From assembly GCA_019649035.1 (NCBI GenBank), contig BMAT01007964.1:181915-245914 (forward strand): DNA of 64,000 nt. The letters are read 5' to 3'. Numbering within the stretch: the first letter of the stretch is position 1; each line of letters opens with the position of its first letter. The position numbers and the translations under genes are program-made. Source of the stretch: Elysia marginata (lineage: Eukaryota; Mollusca; Gastropoda; Plakobranchidae). The notes beneath the pieces were generated by a model, which worked only from the letters and a program-made list of their open reading frames with translations, searched no databases and had not been told where the DNA came from. Shown here one piece after another: positions 19,799 to 31,565 of this stretch.

Positions 19799-21292
19799 AT
19801 GATAACAAAATTAAAAGAACTATTTACACATGGCTTATCGAAAAAGGTAATTATTGCTATATTTGTTTTAGCTGCTGTAGATATGTTTTCAATGGCCGCG
19901 CCATATTATCTTAAGTATGTTATTCCTTCGGTGTATACATACTTAAAAATATCTCAAGGAGATTTTGACCAACTAAATGCCATACTCGGATATGTTGTCC
20001 TTGCGACCCAACTTCCTTCAGGATGACTTGCAGATAAAATAAGTGGTAAAAAATTACTTATTATTTCAGTACTTATGTCTGGAGTATTTACACTTTTATT
20101 TGGTTTTGCAACAATGGGAATATTTGGAACAGCTCAATTAGGTATTTTGTACTTAACATTTATTGGCTTTGGAGTATCAACTACTTTGTTTCTATGATCT
20201 CCATTGTGAAAAGTTTTATCAGTTCAATCCGGTGCTAAAGACCAAGGTAAATTATATGGCCTGCAAGGTTCATATAATGGTATTTTAGGACTTGTATTTA
20301 TTACATTAATAGGTACTTTTGCCACTTCTTTAGCAAAAAACAGTGGTAATAATTCATTATTTTATGCATTAGTATTTATTATTGCTGGAGCACTATTTTT
20401 ATCTGCCTTTGGTACTTGAAAATTTGTAAAAGATACAAATCAGAAATCTAGCTTACTAATCGCAATTAAAACATGATGAGCTAATTTTAGAAATCATAAA
20501 CATTCAGAGCACCATAGTGGTGAATCAATTAAGGAAAATACTAAAATTATTTTCACTTTAAGAGCAATATTATTATCATTTTTTGTTTTAGGAATGTATA
20601 TGTTTCAATCAATATTTGCTTATTATTTAAAAAGTTATTTATCATTAATATCAGGTGCTACTATGATTGCGGCAGTAGCTGGATTAAGGACCTATGGACT
20701 TAGATTTTTAGTTTCTGGCCCATGAGGAAAATGATTAGAAAAAAGAAGAAGCTGAATATTTACTTTAACTATTGTCTTAGTAATAGGAATATTAATTGCA
20801 GTAGGACTTGTTTTATCAGCCGGTTTCGGGAATAACATAACTGCATCAATAAGTTCAGGATATAAATTAACTTTACAAATTTTGTTCCCTATACTATTTA
20901 TTTTAGTTGGCGTAGCTTCTTGGTTATTAGTTGCCGGTAGATATATGCAAATTGCTGAAATACCGCACACTCCTACAACCAATGGATCAATTATTGCATT
21001 AATATCATTTATTGCATTTTCTTCAGATGCTTGATTCTATCAATTAGCTTCCAGCTGAATGAAATCATCAGGACATGAAATGACTGCAGCAGACGTTGCA
21101 AGACTAGGATATGGAACAGTTGGTGGTTATAGTCAAGCAGGACTTCAAATGCTATTATTTACTGCCTTAGGAATTGCATCCTTTGGAGCTATTTGTGGGG
21201 CACTCGCATTTATAATTAATAAAAAAGAAATACACAAATTAAATAAATCATCATATCGTTGAAGAAACGAAGCCAAAACCAATGCCAGTTAA
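19799..21292 (+). CDS. MFS transporter of the glycerol operon
   Basis: A 497-residue protein with about 12 membrane segments. The loop 2-3 MFS motif appears as 'GWLADKISGKKLLI'. Many TGA codons are read as Trp. AAAGAAAGG precedes the ATG at 19799. It sits after glpO and overlaps a glycerophosphodiester phosphodiesterase gene by 11 bases. A role in uptake of glycerol 3-phosphate or glycerophosphodiesters is therefore likely (the GlpT/OPA transporters are MFS), but the substrate is inferred from context only. Confidence 0.8.
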
Positions 21293-22025
21293 AATACTTG
21301 CTCATAGAGGTTATTCAGAAATTGCTCCTGAAAATACCGAATTAGCTTTTGATGCTGCAAAAATATTTGGCTTTGATGGAATTGAAATTGATGTTCATAT
21401 GACCAAAGATAAAAAACTTGTTGTTATACATGATGAAACTGTTGAAAGAACTTCCAATGGAAAAGGCAAAATAGAAAATTTGACTTTAAAAGAAATTCAA
21501 GAATTGGATTTTTCAAGTAAATTTGGAGGCAACTACCCATTTCAAAAAATAATGGAATATAAAGAATTTCTTTTAAAATATGGAAATTTATTTGAAATTT
21601 TAAATGTAGAAATAAAAACAGATATTATTCATTACAGCGGGATTGAGCAATTAATTTGAGATGAACATCAACAAATCAACCCAAAAGCAAAAATCATTTA
21701 TTCTTCTTTCAATTTTCAATCTTTAGAAATATTAAACAAAATAAGTGAGAATGCTATTCTTGGTTTTCTTTTTGTAGATGAAAAAGACATTTTTAGACAG
21801 GAAGAAAAAATAAAAAGAATATGTAAATATATTCATCCTTGATTTAAATCAATGCTTAATTCCAAATCAATTGAAGCATATAATAAAATAGGTTTACCTA
21901 TTAATTTATGAACATTTGATAAAAGAAATACTGGTGATGAATGAACAAATGGATCCAATGAGGCTTTTGAAAAAATATCAAAAATGCCTAATGTTTATTC
22001 CTTAATTTGCAATTCAAAATATTAA
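21282..22025 (+). CDS. glpQ: Glycerophosphodiester phosphodiesterase
   Basis: GDPD-fold enzyme (247 residues) releasing glycerol 3-phosphate from deacylated phospholipids such as glycerophosphocholine. The catalytic core is clear: 'AHRGYSEIAPENTELAF' with the His and Arg of the HR motif, 'GIEIDVHMTKD' with the metal-binding Glu and Asp, and 'VIHDETVERTSNG' with the second His. No signal peptide, so it acts inside the cell on imported substrate. The 11-base overlap with the MFS gene suggests the two work as a pair that feeds GlpO. A terminator closes the operon. Confidence 0.9.
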
Positions 22026-22063
22026 TAAGTAATTATTAATAAAATTAAACTATCTAAATTATT

Positions 22064-22089
22064 AATATCCCTTTTTAGGGATATTTTAT
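22064..22089 (+). terminator. Terminator of the glycerol operon
   Basis: A 9-bp stem (22064-22072 with 22077-22085, 'AATATCCCT'/'AGGGATATT') with a TTTT loop and T-rich tail. Confidence 0.75.
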
Positions 22090-22093
22090 TTAG

Positions 22094-22099
22094 TATAAT
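22094..22099 (+). promoter_or_regulatory. -10 box of polC
   Basis: TATAAT exactly six bases before ATG at 22106, no Shine-Dalgarno sequence. Confidence 0.6.
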
Positions 22100-22105
22100 T
22101 GTTTT

Positions 22106-25100
22106 ATGAAAAATGCTTTTATTAGATTATCAGAGGAAATAAAATNNNNNNNNNNNNNNNNNNNNNNNNNNNNNNNNNNNNNNNNNNNNNNNNNNNNNNN
22201 NNNNNNNNNNNNNNNNNNNNNNNNNNNNNNNNNNNNNNNNNNNNNNNNNNNNNNNNNNNNNNNNNNNNNNNNNNNNNNNNNNNNNNNNNNNNNNNNNNNN
22301 NNNNNNNNNNNNNNNNNNNNNNNNNNNNNNNNNNNNNNNNNNNNNNNNNNNNNNNNNNNNNNNNNNNNNNNNNNNNNNNNNNNNNNNNNNNNNNNNNNNN
22401 NNNNNNNNNNNNNNNNNNNNNNNNNNNNNNNNNNNNNNNNNNNNNNNNNNNNNNNNNNNNNGAATCTAAATTTGAAGTTACTGAAAATAATGTTACGGGC
22501 TACATCGATAATTCAAAAATATTAACCAAAGCTAATATGGTTAAAAAAACTTTAGAAGACAAATTAAAAAAATTAGGATACAATGATTTAAATTTAGAAT
22601 TTAAATTAGACTCTTCTAATTATGATATTTTAGAAAAAGAAAAAAAGTTTAATAATCAAGAAGCTTCGAAAGTTATTTTTAATAAGGATGAAACTGTTTC
22701 AGTAAATGAACATTCTTTTAAAAAGGAAAAACACTTTGTCTCTATTAGCGAACTATCTGAAACTCAGCATAATAGCATTTTAACTGAAGGTGAAATTTTT
22801 AGTATAAAAGAAGCCAAAACTAAATCAGGTTGATTTATTTTTACTTTCTCAATAACAGATTTTAAGGATGCCATTTATGTAAAGATATTTGTAAGAAGTG
22901 AAAAAGATGTTGAAGCCATGAGATCTTTAATAAAAGGCACATACATTTCTATTGATGGCAATTTATCAATTGATAAATATACAAAAGAATTAACACTAGT
23001 TGCTAAAAAAATTAAAAAAATGGGTATTCAAAAAGAACAAAGAAAAGATAATTCAAAAATAAAGAGAGTTGAATTAAATACCAAAACTAGAATGTCTACA
23101 ATGGATGGAGTTATTGATCCTCGTGATTATGTTGAAAGAGCCAAAGAATGAGGGCATAAAGCCATAGCCATTGTAGATACTGATTCAGTACAATCTTTTC
23201 CAAATTTTTATTGGGCTGCCAAAGATTCTGGTGTTAAACCTATATATGGTTCCACATTTTCAACTATATCTAAAAGTTCTAATGCTATCAAAAATATAAA
23301 AGATAAATCACTAGCTGATGACACTTATATTATTTTTGATATTGAAACTACAGGGTTGTCACCCATCTTTAATGAAATAATTGAATTTGGAGCAGTAAAA
23401 ATAAAAAATGGAGACATAATTGAAGAAAAACAATTTTTCATTAAACCATCTCAACCAATATCTAAATTCACAAAAGATTTAACCGGAATTAAAGATGAAG
23501 ATCTTGAAAATGCCATTTCTCAAGAAGATGGTATTAAGAAAATTGCAGATTATTTAAGTGGTTTTACAACAGTTGCTCATAATGCTAATTTTGATATAAC
23601 TTTTATTAATCAAAAATTATATGAAAATAATTTAGAACTCTTGTCAGACCCTATAATTGACTCGATGATTGTTGGAAGAATCATTCACCCAAAAGCAAAA
23701 AGATTCAGATTAGAAAATGTTGCTACTAGATTAAAAGTATATTATGATTCAACTGTTGCCCATAGAGCTGATTATGATGCTGGCGTATTAGCAAGAGTTT
23801 GAATTAAACTAATGAATCTATTAATTGAAAAAGGTATTATTACTCAAGAAGAATTACAAAATTATAACAGCAAGGAATTAAGGGAAAAAGCTTTTTCTTA
23901 TAAAGTTACAGTTCTTGCTAAAAATCAAAAAGGTTTAAAAGAATTATTTCAACTTACAACAGAATCTCTAACTGATGATTTTGCCAGAGGGCCAAAATTA
24001 ATTTTTGAAAATATAAAAAATAAAAAAGATATTTTATTAGGAACTGGAGCTTTGCGTTCAAGATTAGTTGACAGAATGTTTTTTGGATCCAAAAAACAAA
24101 TAATGGATGAAATATCTCACTATGATTACATAGAAATTCAGCCATTACAAAATTATAAGCACTATATAAATAGAGATTTTAGTGAATCGCAGGTTAAAGA
24201 AATATTAAAATTTGTTGCTTATGAAGCCAAAAAACAAAATAAATTAGTTGTTGCTACAGGGGATGTTAGATATTTAGATAAAAAGGACAAAATTTATCAT
24301 GAAGTTTATATCAATTCTAAAGGTTTAGGCGGAGTTTTACACTATCTGTACAAGCGCAATGAACAAAATCCTGTTTATCCAGATCAACATTTTTTAACAA
24401 CCCAAGAAATGATTGAATCATTTTCATTTTTAGAAGATGTTGATTTCATAAATGAAGTAGTTATAGAAAATACAAATAAAATTGCTGACAGCATTGATAA
24501 TGTTCAAATCATTAAAGATAAACTTTATACACCTAAATTTGGCGACTCTGATAAAAATTTAATTGATCTAGTTTATAAAACAGCTAAGGAAAAATATGGA
24601 GAAAATTTACCAGAAATAGTTGAAAAAAGGCTTGAAAAAGAATTACAACCTATTACAAAATATGGTTTTTCAGTAATTTATTGAATTTCACATTTATTAG
24701 TAAAAAAATCTTTAGATGATGGTTATTTAGTAGGATCTCGTGGGTCTGTAGGATCTTCACTTGTTGCCACTTTGGCAAATATAACTGAAGTAAATCCAAT
24801 GTGTCCTCATTATATTTGTTCTAAATGTAAATATTCAGAGTTTTTTGAAAATTCAAAATTGAATTCTGGATATGACCTAGTAGATAAAAAATGTCCAGAA
24901 TGCAGCAATGATTTATCAAAAGAAGGTCAAAACATTCCTTTTGAAACATTTTTAGGATTTAACGCAAATAAGGTTCCTGATATAGACCTTAATTTTTCCG
25001 GCGATAACCAAGCAGATATTCACAATTATGTAAAAGAGCTGTTTGGAGATAAGCATGCTTTTAGAGCCGGAACCATTTCTACTGTTGCAGAAAAAACGGC

Positions 25101-26424
25101 ATTTGGATATGTAAAGGCTTGAGCAATGTCAAAAGATAAACATATTTCCAAAGCCTTTATCGAATATTTAGCTAAAGGATTAACCGGAACTAAAAGAACA
25201 ACTGGTCAGCACCCGGGTGGAATTATTGTTATTCCTGGTGAATTTGATGTTGAAGATTTTTGTCCAGTTAATTATCCAGCTAATGATGAAAATTCATCTT
25301 GAAAAACAACCCATTTTGATTTTCATGCTATCCATGATAATGTTCTGAAACTTGATATTCTTGGACATGATGATCCCACAGCAATTAAAATGCTTGAAAA
25401 ATTAACAGGAATAGAAGCCAAGAAAATTCCAATGTCAGATACAAAAATAATTTCTTTATTTTCATCTCCTGAAGTACTTGGTATTAAATCAGAAGATATT
25501 CTTGGTGAAAAAACTGGAGCTATGGGAATTCCGGAATTTGGAACTAAATTTGTAAGGGGTATGTTAAAAACTGCGAAAGTAAATTCATTTGGAGATTTAA
25601 TTGCAGTTTCTGGTTTATCTCATGGAACAGATGTTTGAGCAACAAATTCAGAATTATTAGTTAGAACTCAAAATAAAGCACTATCAGAGGTAATATCTTG
25701 TCGTGATAATATTATGGTTGATTTAACTAATAAAGGTTTGGATCCTTTAACTGCATTTAATATCATGGAATCTGTTCGTAAAGGAAATGGTTTAACTGAG
25801 GGATGAGAAAAAGAGCTTATAAAACACGAAGTGGAAGATTGATATATTGATTCCTTGAAAAAAATTAAATATATGTTTCCAAAAGCCCATGCCACTGCAT
25901 ATGTTATGATGGCATGAAGAATTGCTTATTTTAAACTTTACCATCCGATTGAATATTATGCAACCTATTTTACAACTAGAGCAGATGTTTTTGATATAAC
26001 AACTGTTGTTAAAGGTAAAGAAGCGGTTGTTGAAAAATTAAATGATTACAATAGCAGAAGATTTGTCAAAGGAGAAAATGCCTTAACAAATAAGGAAACC
26101 AGTTTAATTCCTATATTAGAAATAGCCAATGAAGCATTAGCTAGAGGAATAAATATTAGAAATATTGATATTAATAAATCATTAGCTAAGGAATGAATTA
26201 TAGATAATAAAGAATTGATACCACCATTTTCTGTTATCGATGGTTTGGGTGATGCTGTTGCTAATTCGATTATTGAGGCAAGAAACAAAAAAACTTTTGT
26301 GTCTAAAGAGGATTTAGCCAATAGAACATTGATTAATAAAACTACATTAGGTAAATTGGAAAGTATGGATATTTTAAGAGATTTATCAGATACAAATCAA
26401 ATGACTTTAGATTTTGGATTTTAA
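22106..26424 (+). CDS. polC: DNA polymerase III alpha subunit, Gram-positive PolC type (gap near start)
   Basis: Replicative polymerase with built-in proofreading. About 1321 residues follow the gap; 13 precede it. Order seen: a PHP region split around the exonuclease ('[15 protein letters not shown]'), the DEDDh exonuclease ('[20 protein letters not shown]', 'AHNANFD', 'HRADYDA'), a zinc-finger-like Cys set ('CPHYICSKC', 'CPEC') and the polymerase Asp motif '[10 protein letters not shown]'. The PHP metal ligands look lost: Bacillus-type 'ELHLHT' reads 'ELNTKT' and 'TDH' reads 'DTD'. The run of N puts the two sides in different frames as written; the real gap length must be 2 modulo 3. Many TGA codons are Trp. 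Confidence 0.93.
22146..22461. other. Assembly gap (316 N) inside polC
   Basis: Unknown bases. About 105 residues of the PolC N-terminal domain are missing, which fits the N count to within the one-base frame discrepancy. Confidence 0.98.
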
Positions 26425-26426
26425 TA

Positions 26427-26432
26427 TATAAT
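26427..26432 (+). promoter_or_regulatory. -10 box ahead of rimP-nusA-infB
   Basis: TATAAT just after the polC stop. A start near 26439 would give a leader of about 59 bases that contains a terminator-type hairpin. Confidence 0.5.
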
Positions 26433-26458
26433 GTTATTGTCAATAAAGTGAATATTAC

Positions 26459-26487
26459 AATAGTCGCCGAATTGGCGACTATTTTTT
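26459..26487 (+). terminator. Terminator/attenuator directly before the rimP ribosome-binding site
   Basis: A 10-bp GC-rich stem (26459-26468 with 26474-26483, 'AATAGTCGCC'/'GGCGACTATT') with a 5-base loop and a T run to 26487. GGAGG begins on the next base. It either ends polC transcripts or regulates the nusA operon by read-through. Confidence 0.75.
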
Positions 26488-26497
26488 GGAGGAATTA

Positions 26498-26965
26498 GTG
26501 AATATAGAAAGTGCTATTATCAAAAAATTTAAACTTGTTAAGAATGCTTTTTTTGAATCTGAAAACAATATTAGTTTTTTAAGAGTAGAAGTTAATTTAC
26601 ATGACCTCAGCAAATTATTAGATTATTCAAAAGAAATAAATAAATTTGTTGATAAACATGATAATAATGATAAAAAATATTATTTGGATATTTATTCTTC
26701 AGGAACTGAAATTGAAATTGACAAACATAGTTTACAAAAATATTTAGATGAGAACATTTTGGTGAAATTAAAAAAAGAAATAAAAGGAATGAATACTTTT
26801 GAGGGGCAATTACTAGAAGATTCAAAAGAATTTATTCTATTAAGATGAAATGCCAAAGGGCAATTTAGAAAACAAACAATTGAAAAAGATAATATTAGTA
26901 ATATAAATTTATCTGCAAAGATTAAAAAAATAAAGAAGGTAAAAAATGAAAAAAGAAGAATTTAA
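26498..26965 (+). CDS. rimP: Ribosome maturation factor RimP
   Basis: Assists 30S subunit assembly; 155 residues. Identification rests on position directly before nusA, length, and the C-terminal domain pattern 'FEGQLLEDSKEFILLRW' followed by 'IEKDNISNINLSAKIKK', which matches the RimP end where the Ile-containing strand precedes 'A.L'. The N-terminal half is divergent. The start is GTG at 26498, chosen because GGAGG lies at 26488-26492. It overlaps nusA by 20 bases. One TGA is read as Trp. Confidence 0.78.
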
Positions 26966-28358
26966 ATTAAATGAAGAACAATTTTTTAATGCTATTGATC
27001 AAATTGCTTCACAAAATCTTTTAAATGTTGATGAAATAACTGAAATAATTAGAGAGTCTGTAATAAAGTCATTTCATTCTAAATTTGATCCTGATGCAGA
27101 TTTAGAATTAATACTTGATAAGGATAAAAAAGTTATTAAACTAATCAATAAAACGAAATATGTAATAGATGGAGAAGTAGATCCTGCTTATAGATCAATT
27201 GAAATACCTCTAAAAGAGGCAAAAAAAATTGATTCAAATGTAAAAGATGGAGATGTAATAGCTGAAGAAGTTGATTTCGCTACATACTCAAAACAAATAG
27301 CCAGTCAAATCAGACAATTAATCACTCAGTCTGTAAGAGAGAAGAATAAAAAAGCAGTTTATATCAAGCATAAATCTTTAAAAGGCGAAATGGTTCCGGC
27401 AACCATTATTTCTTCCTCCCCAACTCATGCCATATTACAACTAGATGATGGAACTGCTGCTTTTATGCCATCTAAATTTAAAAATCCTAAGATTAAACTT
27501 GGTATAGGTGAAAGAGTAAATGTTTATGTTGAGGAAGTACTAGAAGATGCTAAAGAAGCACAAATAATTGTTTCCAATGGATCAAAATTAATTGTTAAAA
27601 GAGTTTTAGAACAAGAAGTTCCAGAAATTCAAGATGGAACTGTAGAAATTATGTCTTTATCAAGATTGCCTGGAATAAGGACAAAAGTTGCTGTTAAATC
27701 TACTAATAATGATGTAGATCCGGTAGGAGCTATTATTGGAGCAGGTGGAAAAAGAATTCAAGCCATAATTGAAAAATTAGATGGTGAAAGATTAGACATA
27801 ATTCAATACTCTTCAGAGAATGATATTTATATTGCAAATGCTTTAGCACCGGCCAAAGTAATTGCAATTGTCGATAAAAAAGATGAAGAGGGAAATATTA
27901 TTGAGGGACATAAGATTGCAATTACTCCCAATAAACACCAAACATTAGCAATTGGTAGGCAAGGAATGAATGTTCGTTTGGCTGTAGAATTAGTTGGTAG
28001 CAGAATTGATGTAATATCAATTGATGAAGCTAGAGAAAAAGGTATTGATTTTGCTTGAAATGGAAATGTGTCTGAACAAGATGTAGAAAAAATTGAAGCT
28101 GGTATAAAAATCATCACATCAAAAAGAAATAATAATAAATCTAATTCATTAGTTAATAATATTCAAATCGATTCTATTGATTCAGACATTCAATCATTTA
28201 ATGAAGAAATGGATTCATTTGATGCTCCTCCAATTGATCATGCAGATTTAGATGCATTTGAAATTGAGGATGAGGAAATATTCTCAGCAGAAGAGCTTGA
28301 AGAATTAGAAGATGATTTTAATTTAGATGATGCTGAAATAGATTCTGACTTTTTATAA
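26946..28358 (+). CDS. nusA: Transcription termination/antitermination factor NusA
   Basis: RNA polymerase-binding factor (470 residues) with an N-terminal NTD, an S1 domain ('GEMVPATIISSSPTHAILQL') and two KH domains ('RLPGIRTKVAVKS', 'GAIIGAGGKRIQAIIEKL', 'AIGRQGMNVRLAVELVG'). After a TGA (Trp) near 28056 the protein continues into a roughly 90-residue acidic tail rich in Asp and Glu, in place of the usual repeats. It overlaps rimP by 20 bases and rnpM by one (TAATG). Confidence 0.94.
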
Positions 28359-28609
28359 TGATTAAAAATTTAAGAAGAAAATGTATTGTAACTTATGAAA
28401 TATTAGAAGTTGAAAAATTAATTCGAATTGTAAAATTATCAAATGGAGAATTTAAAGTAGATTCTAATGCAAAAGGTAGAGGCGCATATGTAAAAAAGGA
28501 TTCAGATTTATTTGAAAAAGTGCAAAAGCAAAAATTATTAAATAGATCTTTTAAGACAAATGTTCCTAGTTCAGTTTATGAAGAACTAAAAAAGAAGATG
28601 GAGGCATAA
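28358..28609 (+). CDS. rnpM: RnpM/YlxR RNA-binding protein
   Basis: Small basic protein (83 residues) of the YlxR (DUF448) family, recently linked to RNase P modulation in Bacillus. Family pattern seen: 'RRKCIVTYEI', 'LIRIVKLSNGEFKVD' and 'GRGAYV'. It lies between nusA and infB exactly as in other Firmicutes and overlaps the nusA stop by one base. The infB start follows its stop directly. Confidence 0.9.
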   Translation: MIKNLRRKCIVTYEILEVEKLIRIVKLSNGEFKVDSNAKGRGAYVKKDSDLFEKVQKQKLLNRSFKTNVPSSVYEELKKKMEA

Positions 28610-30412
28610 ATGGGCGATAAAAGAAAAAGTAATATTCATGATATTAAGAAACAAATGAAAACAGTCAATACTGAAATTAAAGATGGTGTTTTTATTTTTA
28701 CTGGTCCAATGACAATTGGTGAATTTGCAGAAAGTATAAAAAAACAGCCAAAAGAAATAATTACCAAATTCTTTATGAAGGGTGAAATGTACAATATTAA
28801 TCACACTTTAGATGAAGAAAAAATTGCTCAATTATGTTTAGATTATGATTTAGATTTTCAAAAGGAAGAACAAGTAGATGCAACTAACTTTATGGATGTT
28901 GTGGAAATTAAAGATGATGAAAAAGCATTGAAAACAAGACCACCTATTATAACTATAATGGGTCACGTTGATCATGGGAAAACCACACTAATTGATAAAA
29001 TTAGAAATTCAAAAATTTCTGAAGGTGAAGCTGGTGGAATTACCCAACATACTGGAGCTTATCAAATTGAATACAATAAGCATAAAATTACTTTTCTTGA
29101 TACTCCTGGTCATGAAGCCTTTACTGCTATGAGAGCACGTGGTGCTAAATTAACAGATATTGTTGTTATTGTTGTTGCTGCAGATGATGGAGTAATGCCT
29201 CAAACAAAAGAAGCAATTGATCATACAATTGCAGCTGGCGTTCCACCTATTGTGTTTATCAATAAAATTGATAAGCAAGGTGCAGATATAGAAAAAGTCA
29301 AAGGTGAGTTATCACAAATAGATATTGTGGCTGAAGATTGAGGAGGAAATACTCAATTTGTATATGGATCAGCACTAACTGGAGAAGGTATTGATAAATT
29401 ATTTGAAGCAATTAATTTGCAGTCTGAAATGCTTGAATTAAAGGCTAATCCAGATAGATTAGCTATTGGTACTGTTATTGAATCTAGAATTGACAAGGGA
29501 AGAGGTGCAGTAGCAACACTTATTGTTACAAATGGAACCTTGCAGTTAAGAGATTTTATTGTTGCTGGTTCAAATTATGGACGTATTAGATCTATGCATG
29601 ATTCCAACGGCGCATCAATCAAAGAAGCTCAACCAGGTACACCTGTAGTGATAACAGGTCTTAATTATACCCCTAAGGCCGGGGACAAGTTTTTTGGATT
29701 CCATGAAGAAAAATTTGCTAAGAATTTAGCAAATGAAAAAGCCTTTGCAGATAAACAATCTGATTTAAAAACCAAGTCCATGATTCAAATAAAAGATGGT
29801 GTTAAAGCTTTTAATGTTGTAATTAAATCAGATGTTCAGGGAACTGCCGAGGCTGTCAAGTATGCTTTAGCAGATCTTAAAAATGATGAAGTTATTGTTA
29901 ATGTTATAAGAGCTTCTGTTGGTGATATTACAAAATCTGATGTTACATTAGCACAAGCATCAAATGCAGTTATTTATGGTTTTAATAAAAAGCCATCTGG
30001 TGATGTTAAAGCATTTGCCGAAAAATCAAAAGTTCAAATTGAATCATATTCAATTATCTATAAAATGATTGAAGATGTTAAAAAAGTTTTATCTGGAATG
30101 ATGGCCCCAAAATATGAAGAACAAGTTACAGGTCAAGCGGTTATTAAATTAGTAATTCATGCTTCAAAAATCGGAAATATAGCCGGTTGTGAAATGACAT
30201 CGGGAATTGTTTATGCAAATTCAAAGCTAAGGTTAATTAGAGCCGGGGAATTAATTCACGATGGTCAATTGGATTCATTGCAAAGAGAACAAAACATTGC
30301 TAAGTCTGTTGAAAATGGAAAAGAATTTGGTTGTCATATTAAGAAATTCAATGAAATCAAAGAAGGCGATATATTAGAATTTTATGCTGATGTAGAGGTA
30401 ACTAATGCCTAA
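28610..30412 (+). CDS. infB: Translation initiation factor IF-2
   Basis: GTPase (600 residues) that brings initiator tRNA to the ribosome. G1 'GHVDHGKTT', G3 '[15 protein letters not shown]' and G4 'NKID' are intact, followed by domain II ('[20 protein letters not shown]') and the C-terminal fMet-tRNA-binding region. The N-terminal extension is short (about 100 residues), typical of mycoplasmas. A TGA at about 29339 is Trp. It overlaps rbfA by eight bases. Confidence 0.96.
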
Positions 30413-30746
30413 TATCAATCATCAAAGAAAAGAAACGGCCTATTTTAAATCTGTTTCTCAAATTATTGGTGAAGAAATTACAAATTCAAATATTTCATAT
30501 GTTACTGTTACAAGTGTAAAGCTTTCTAATGATTCTTCTCATTTGAATATATATGTAACATTTGAATCAAATAAATTAAAGTCTATGGAGGCTTTGCAAA
30601 AAACCTCAGGCTTTATTAGAAAAAGACTTGCTCAATCCTCAAATTTTAGAAAAGTTCCAGAAGTACATTTTAAATTTGATGAATCATTTGAAAAAGGTAA
30701 AAGAATTGATGAAATATTAGAGAAAATTAAAAATGAACATAAATAA
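30405..30746 (+). CDS. rbfA: Ribosome-binding factor A
   Basis: 30S maturation factor (113 residues) with the KH-like fold. Family features: 'SNISYVTVTSVKLSNDSSH', 'IYVTF', 'GFIRKRLAQ' and 'VPEVHFKFDESFEKGKRIDE'. Last gene of the rimP operon; starts eight bases inside infB. A weak terminator follows directly. Confidence 0.92.
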   Translation: MPNINHQRKETAYFKSVSQIIGEEITNSNISYVTVTSVKLSNDSSHLNIYVTFESNKLKSMEALQKTSGFIRKRLAQSSNFRKVPEVHFKFDESFEKGKRIDEILEKIKNEHK

Positions 30747-30770
30747 AGCAAGCAACGGATGTTTGTTTTT
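30745..30770 (+). terminator. Terminator after rbfA
   Basis: Imperfect stem with G-U pairs (30745-30754 with 30760-30769) and a T-rich tail, overlapping the rbfA stop. Confidence 0.5.
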
Positions 30771-30773
30771 ATT

Positions 30774-30779
30774 TATAAT
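30774..30779 (+). promoter_or_regulatory. -10 box of tatD
   Basis: TATAAT exactly six bases before ATG at 30786, no Shine-Dalgarno sequence. Confidence 0.6.
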
Positions 30780-30785
30780 TTTTAT

Positions 30786-31535
30786 ATGAAATATATTGAT
30801 ACACATGCTCATATAGTCAGCTCTTTTACTAAAGAGCCCATAGAATCATTAATTAAATCGTCTAAGGAAAAAAATATTGAATATATTTTAGTACCCGGAA
30901 CAAATCTTAATGACTCTTTTGAAGCCTTAAAAATTTCTCAAGAATACAATAATGTTTTTGCGGGATTTGGAATTCACCCATCTGATTCTGATGACAAAAT
31001 TACCAAGAAATTAGACAAAATTGATTTTTCTGGTTTCCAATTTATTGGAGAAACTGGGATTGATTTATTTCACTCAAATAATCCACCTCTTGAAGTCCAA
31101 AAAAGATCTTTCATTAAGCACTTAGAAATTGCTAGATTATTAAAATTACCTATTGAAATTCATACTAGAGATGCTTATCAAGAAGTTTATGACATTATAA
31201 AAAATTACCAAGATTTAAAATTAGTTTTACACTCATTTACAGGTAATTTAGAATGAGCAAATAAATTTCTTGAGTTAGGAGCTTATATATCATTTTCTGG
31301 TATTGTAACTTTTAAAAATGCTATGGATTTGCAAAATGTGATGCTAAAAATACCTTTAAATAGAATCTTGATAGAAACAGATTCTCCCTTTCTAGCTCCT
31401 ACACCACATAGAGGCAAAACCAATAAACCAGAATTTGTTAAAAATATTGGTGATTTCATTGCTTTAAAAAGAAATGATAAAAATGTTATAGAAACTATAT
31501 ATGAAACAACCAAAAAGATATTTAATCTAAAATAG
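30786..31535 (+). CDS. tatD: TatD family metal-dependent DNase
   Basis: Hydrolase with a TIM-barrel fold (249 residues). Metal ligands are visible: 'IDTHAHI' at the N-terminus, 'GETGID', 'PIEIHTRDA', 'LHSFTGN' and 'LIETDSPFLAP'. The ATG at 30786 is preferred to the upstream in-frame ATG because 'MKYIDTHAH' matches the family start and TATAAT precedes it. One TGA is Trp. Next to rsmA, a common pairing in Firmicutes. Confidence 0.92.
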
Positions 31536-31553
31536 CCAATATATATTTTTCCT

Positions 31554-31559
31554 TATAAT
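31554..31559 (+). promoter_or_regulatory. -10 box of rsmA
   Basis: TATAAT exactly six bases before ATG at 31566, no Shine-Dalgarno sequence. Confidence 0.6.
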
Positions 31560-31565
31560 TTAATT

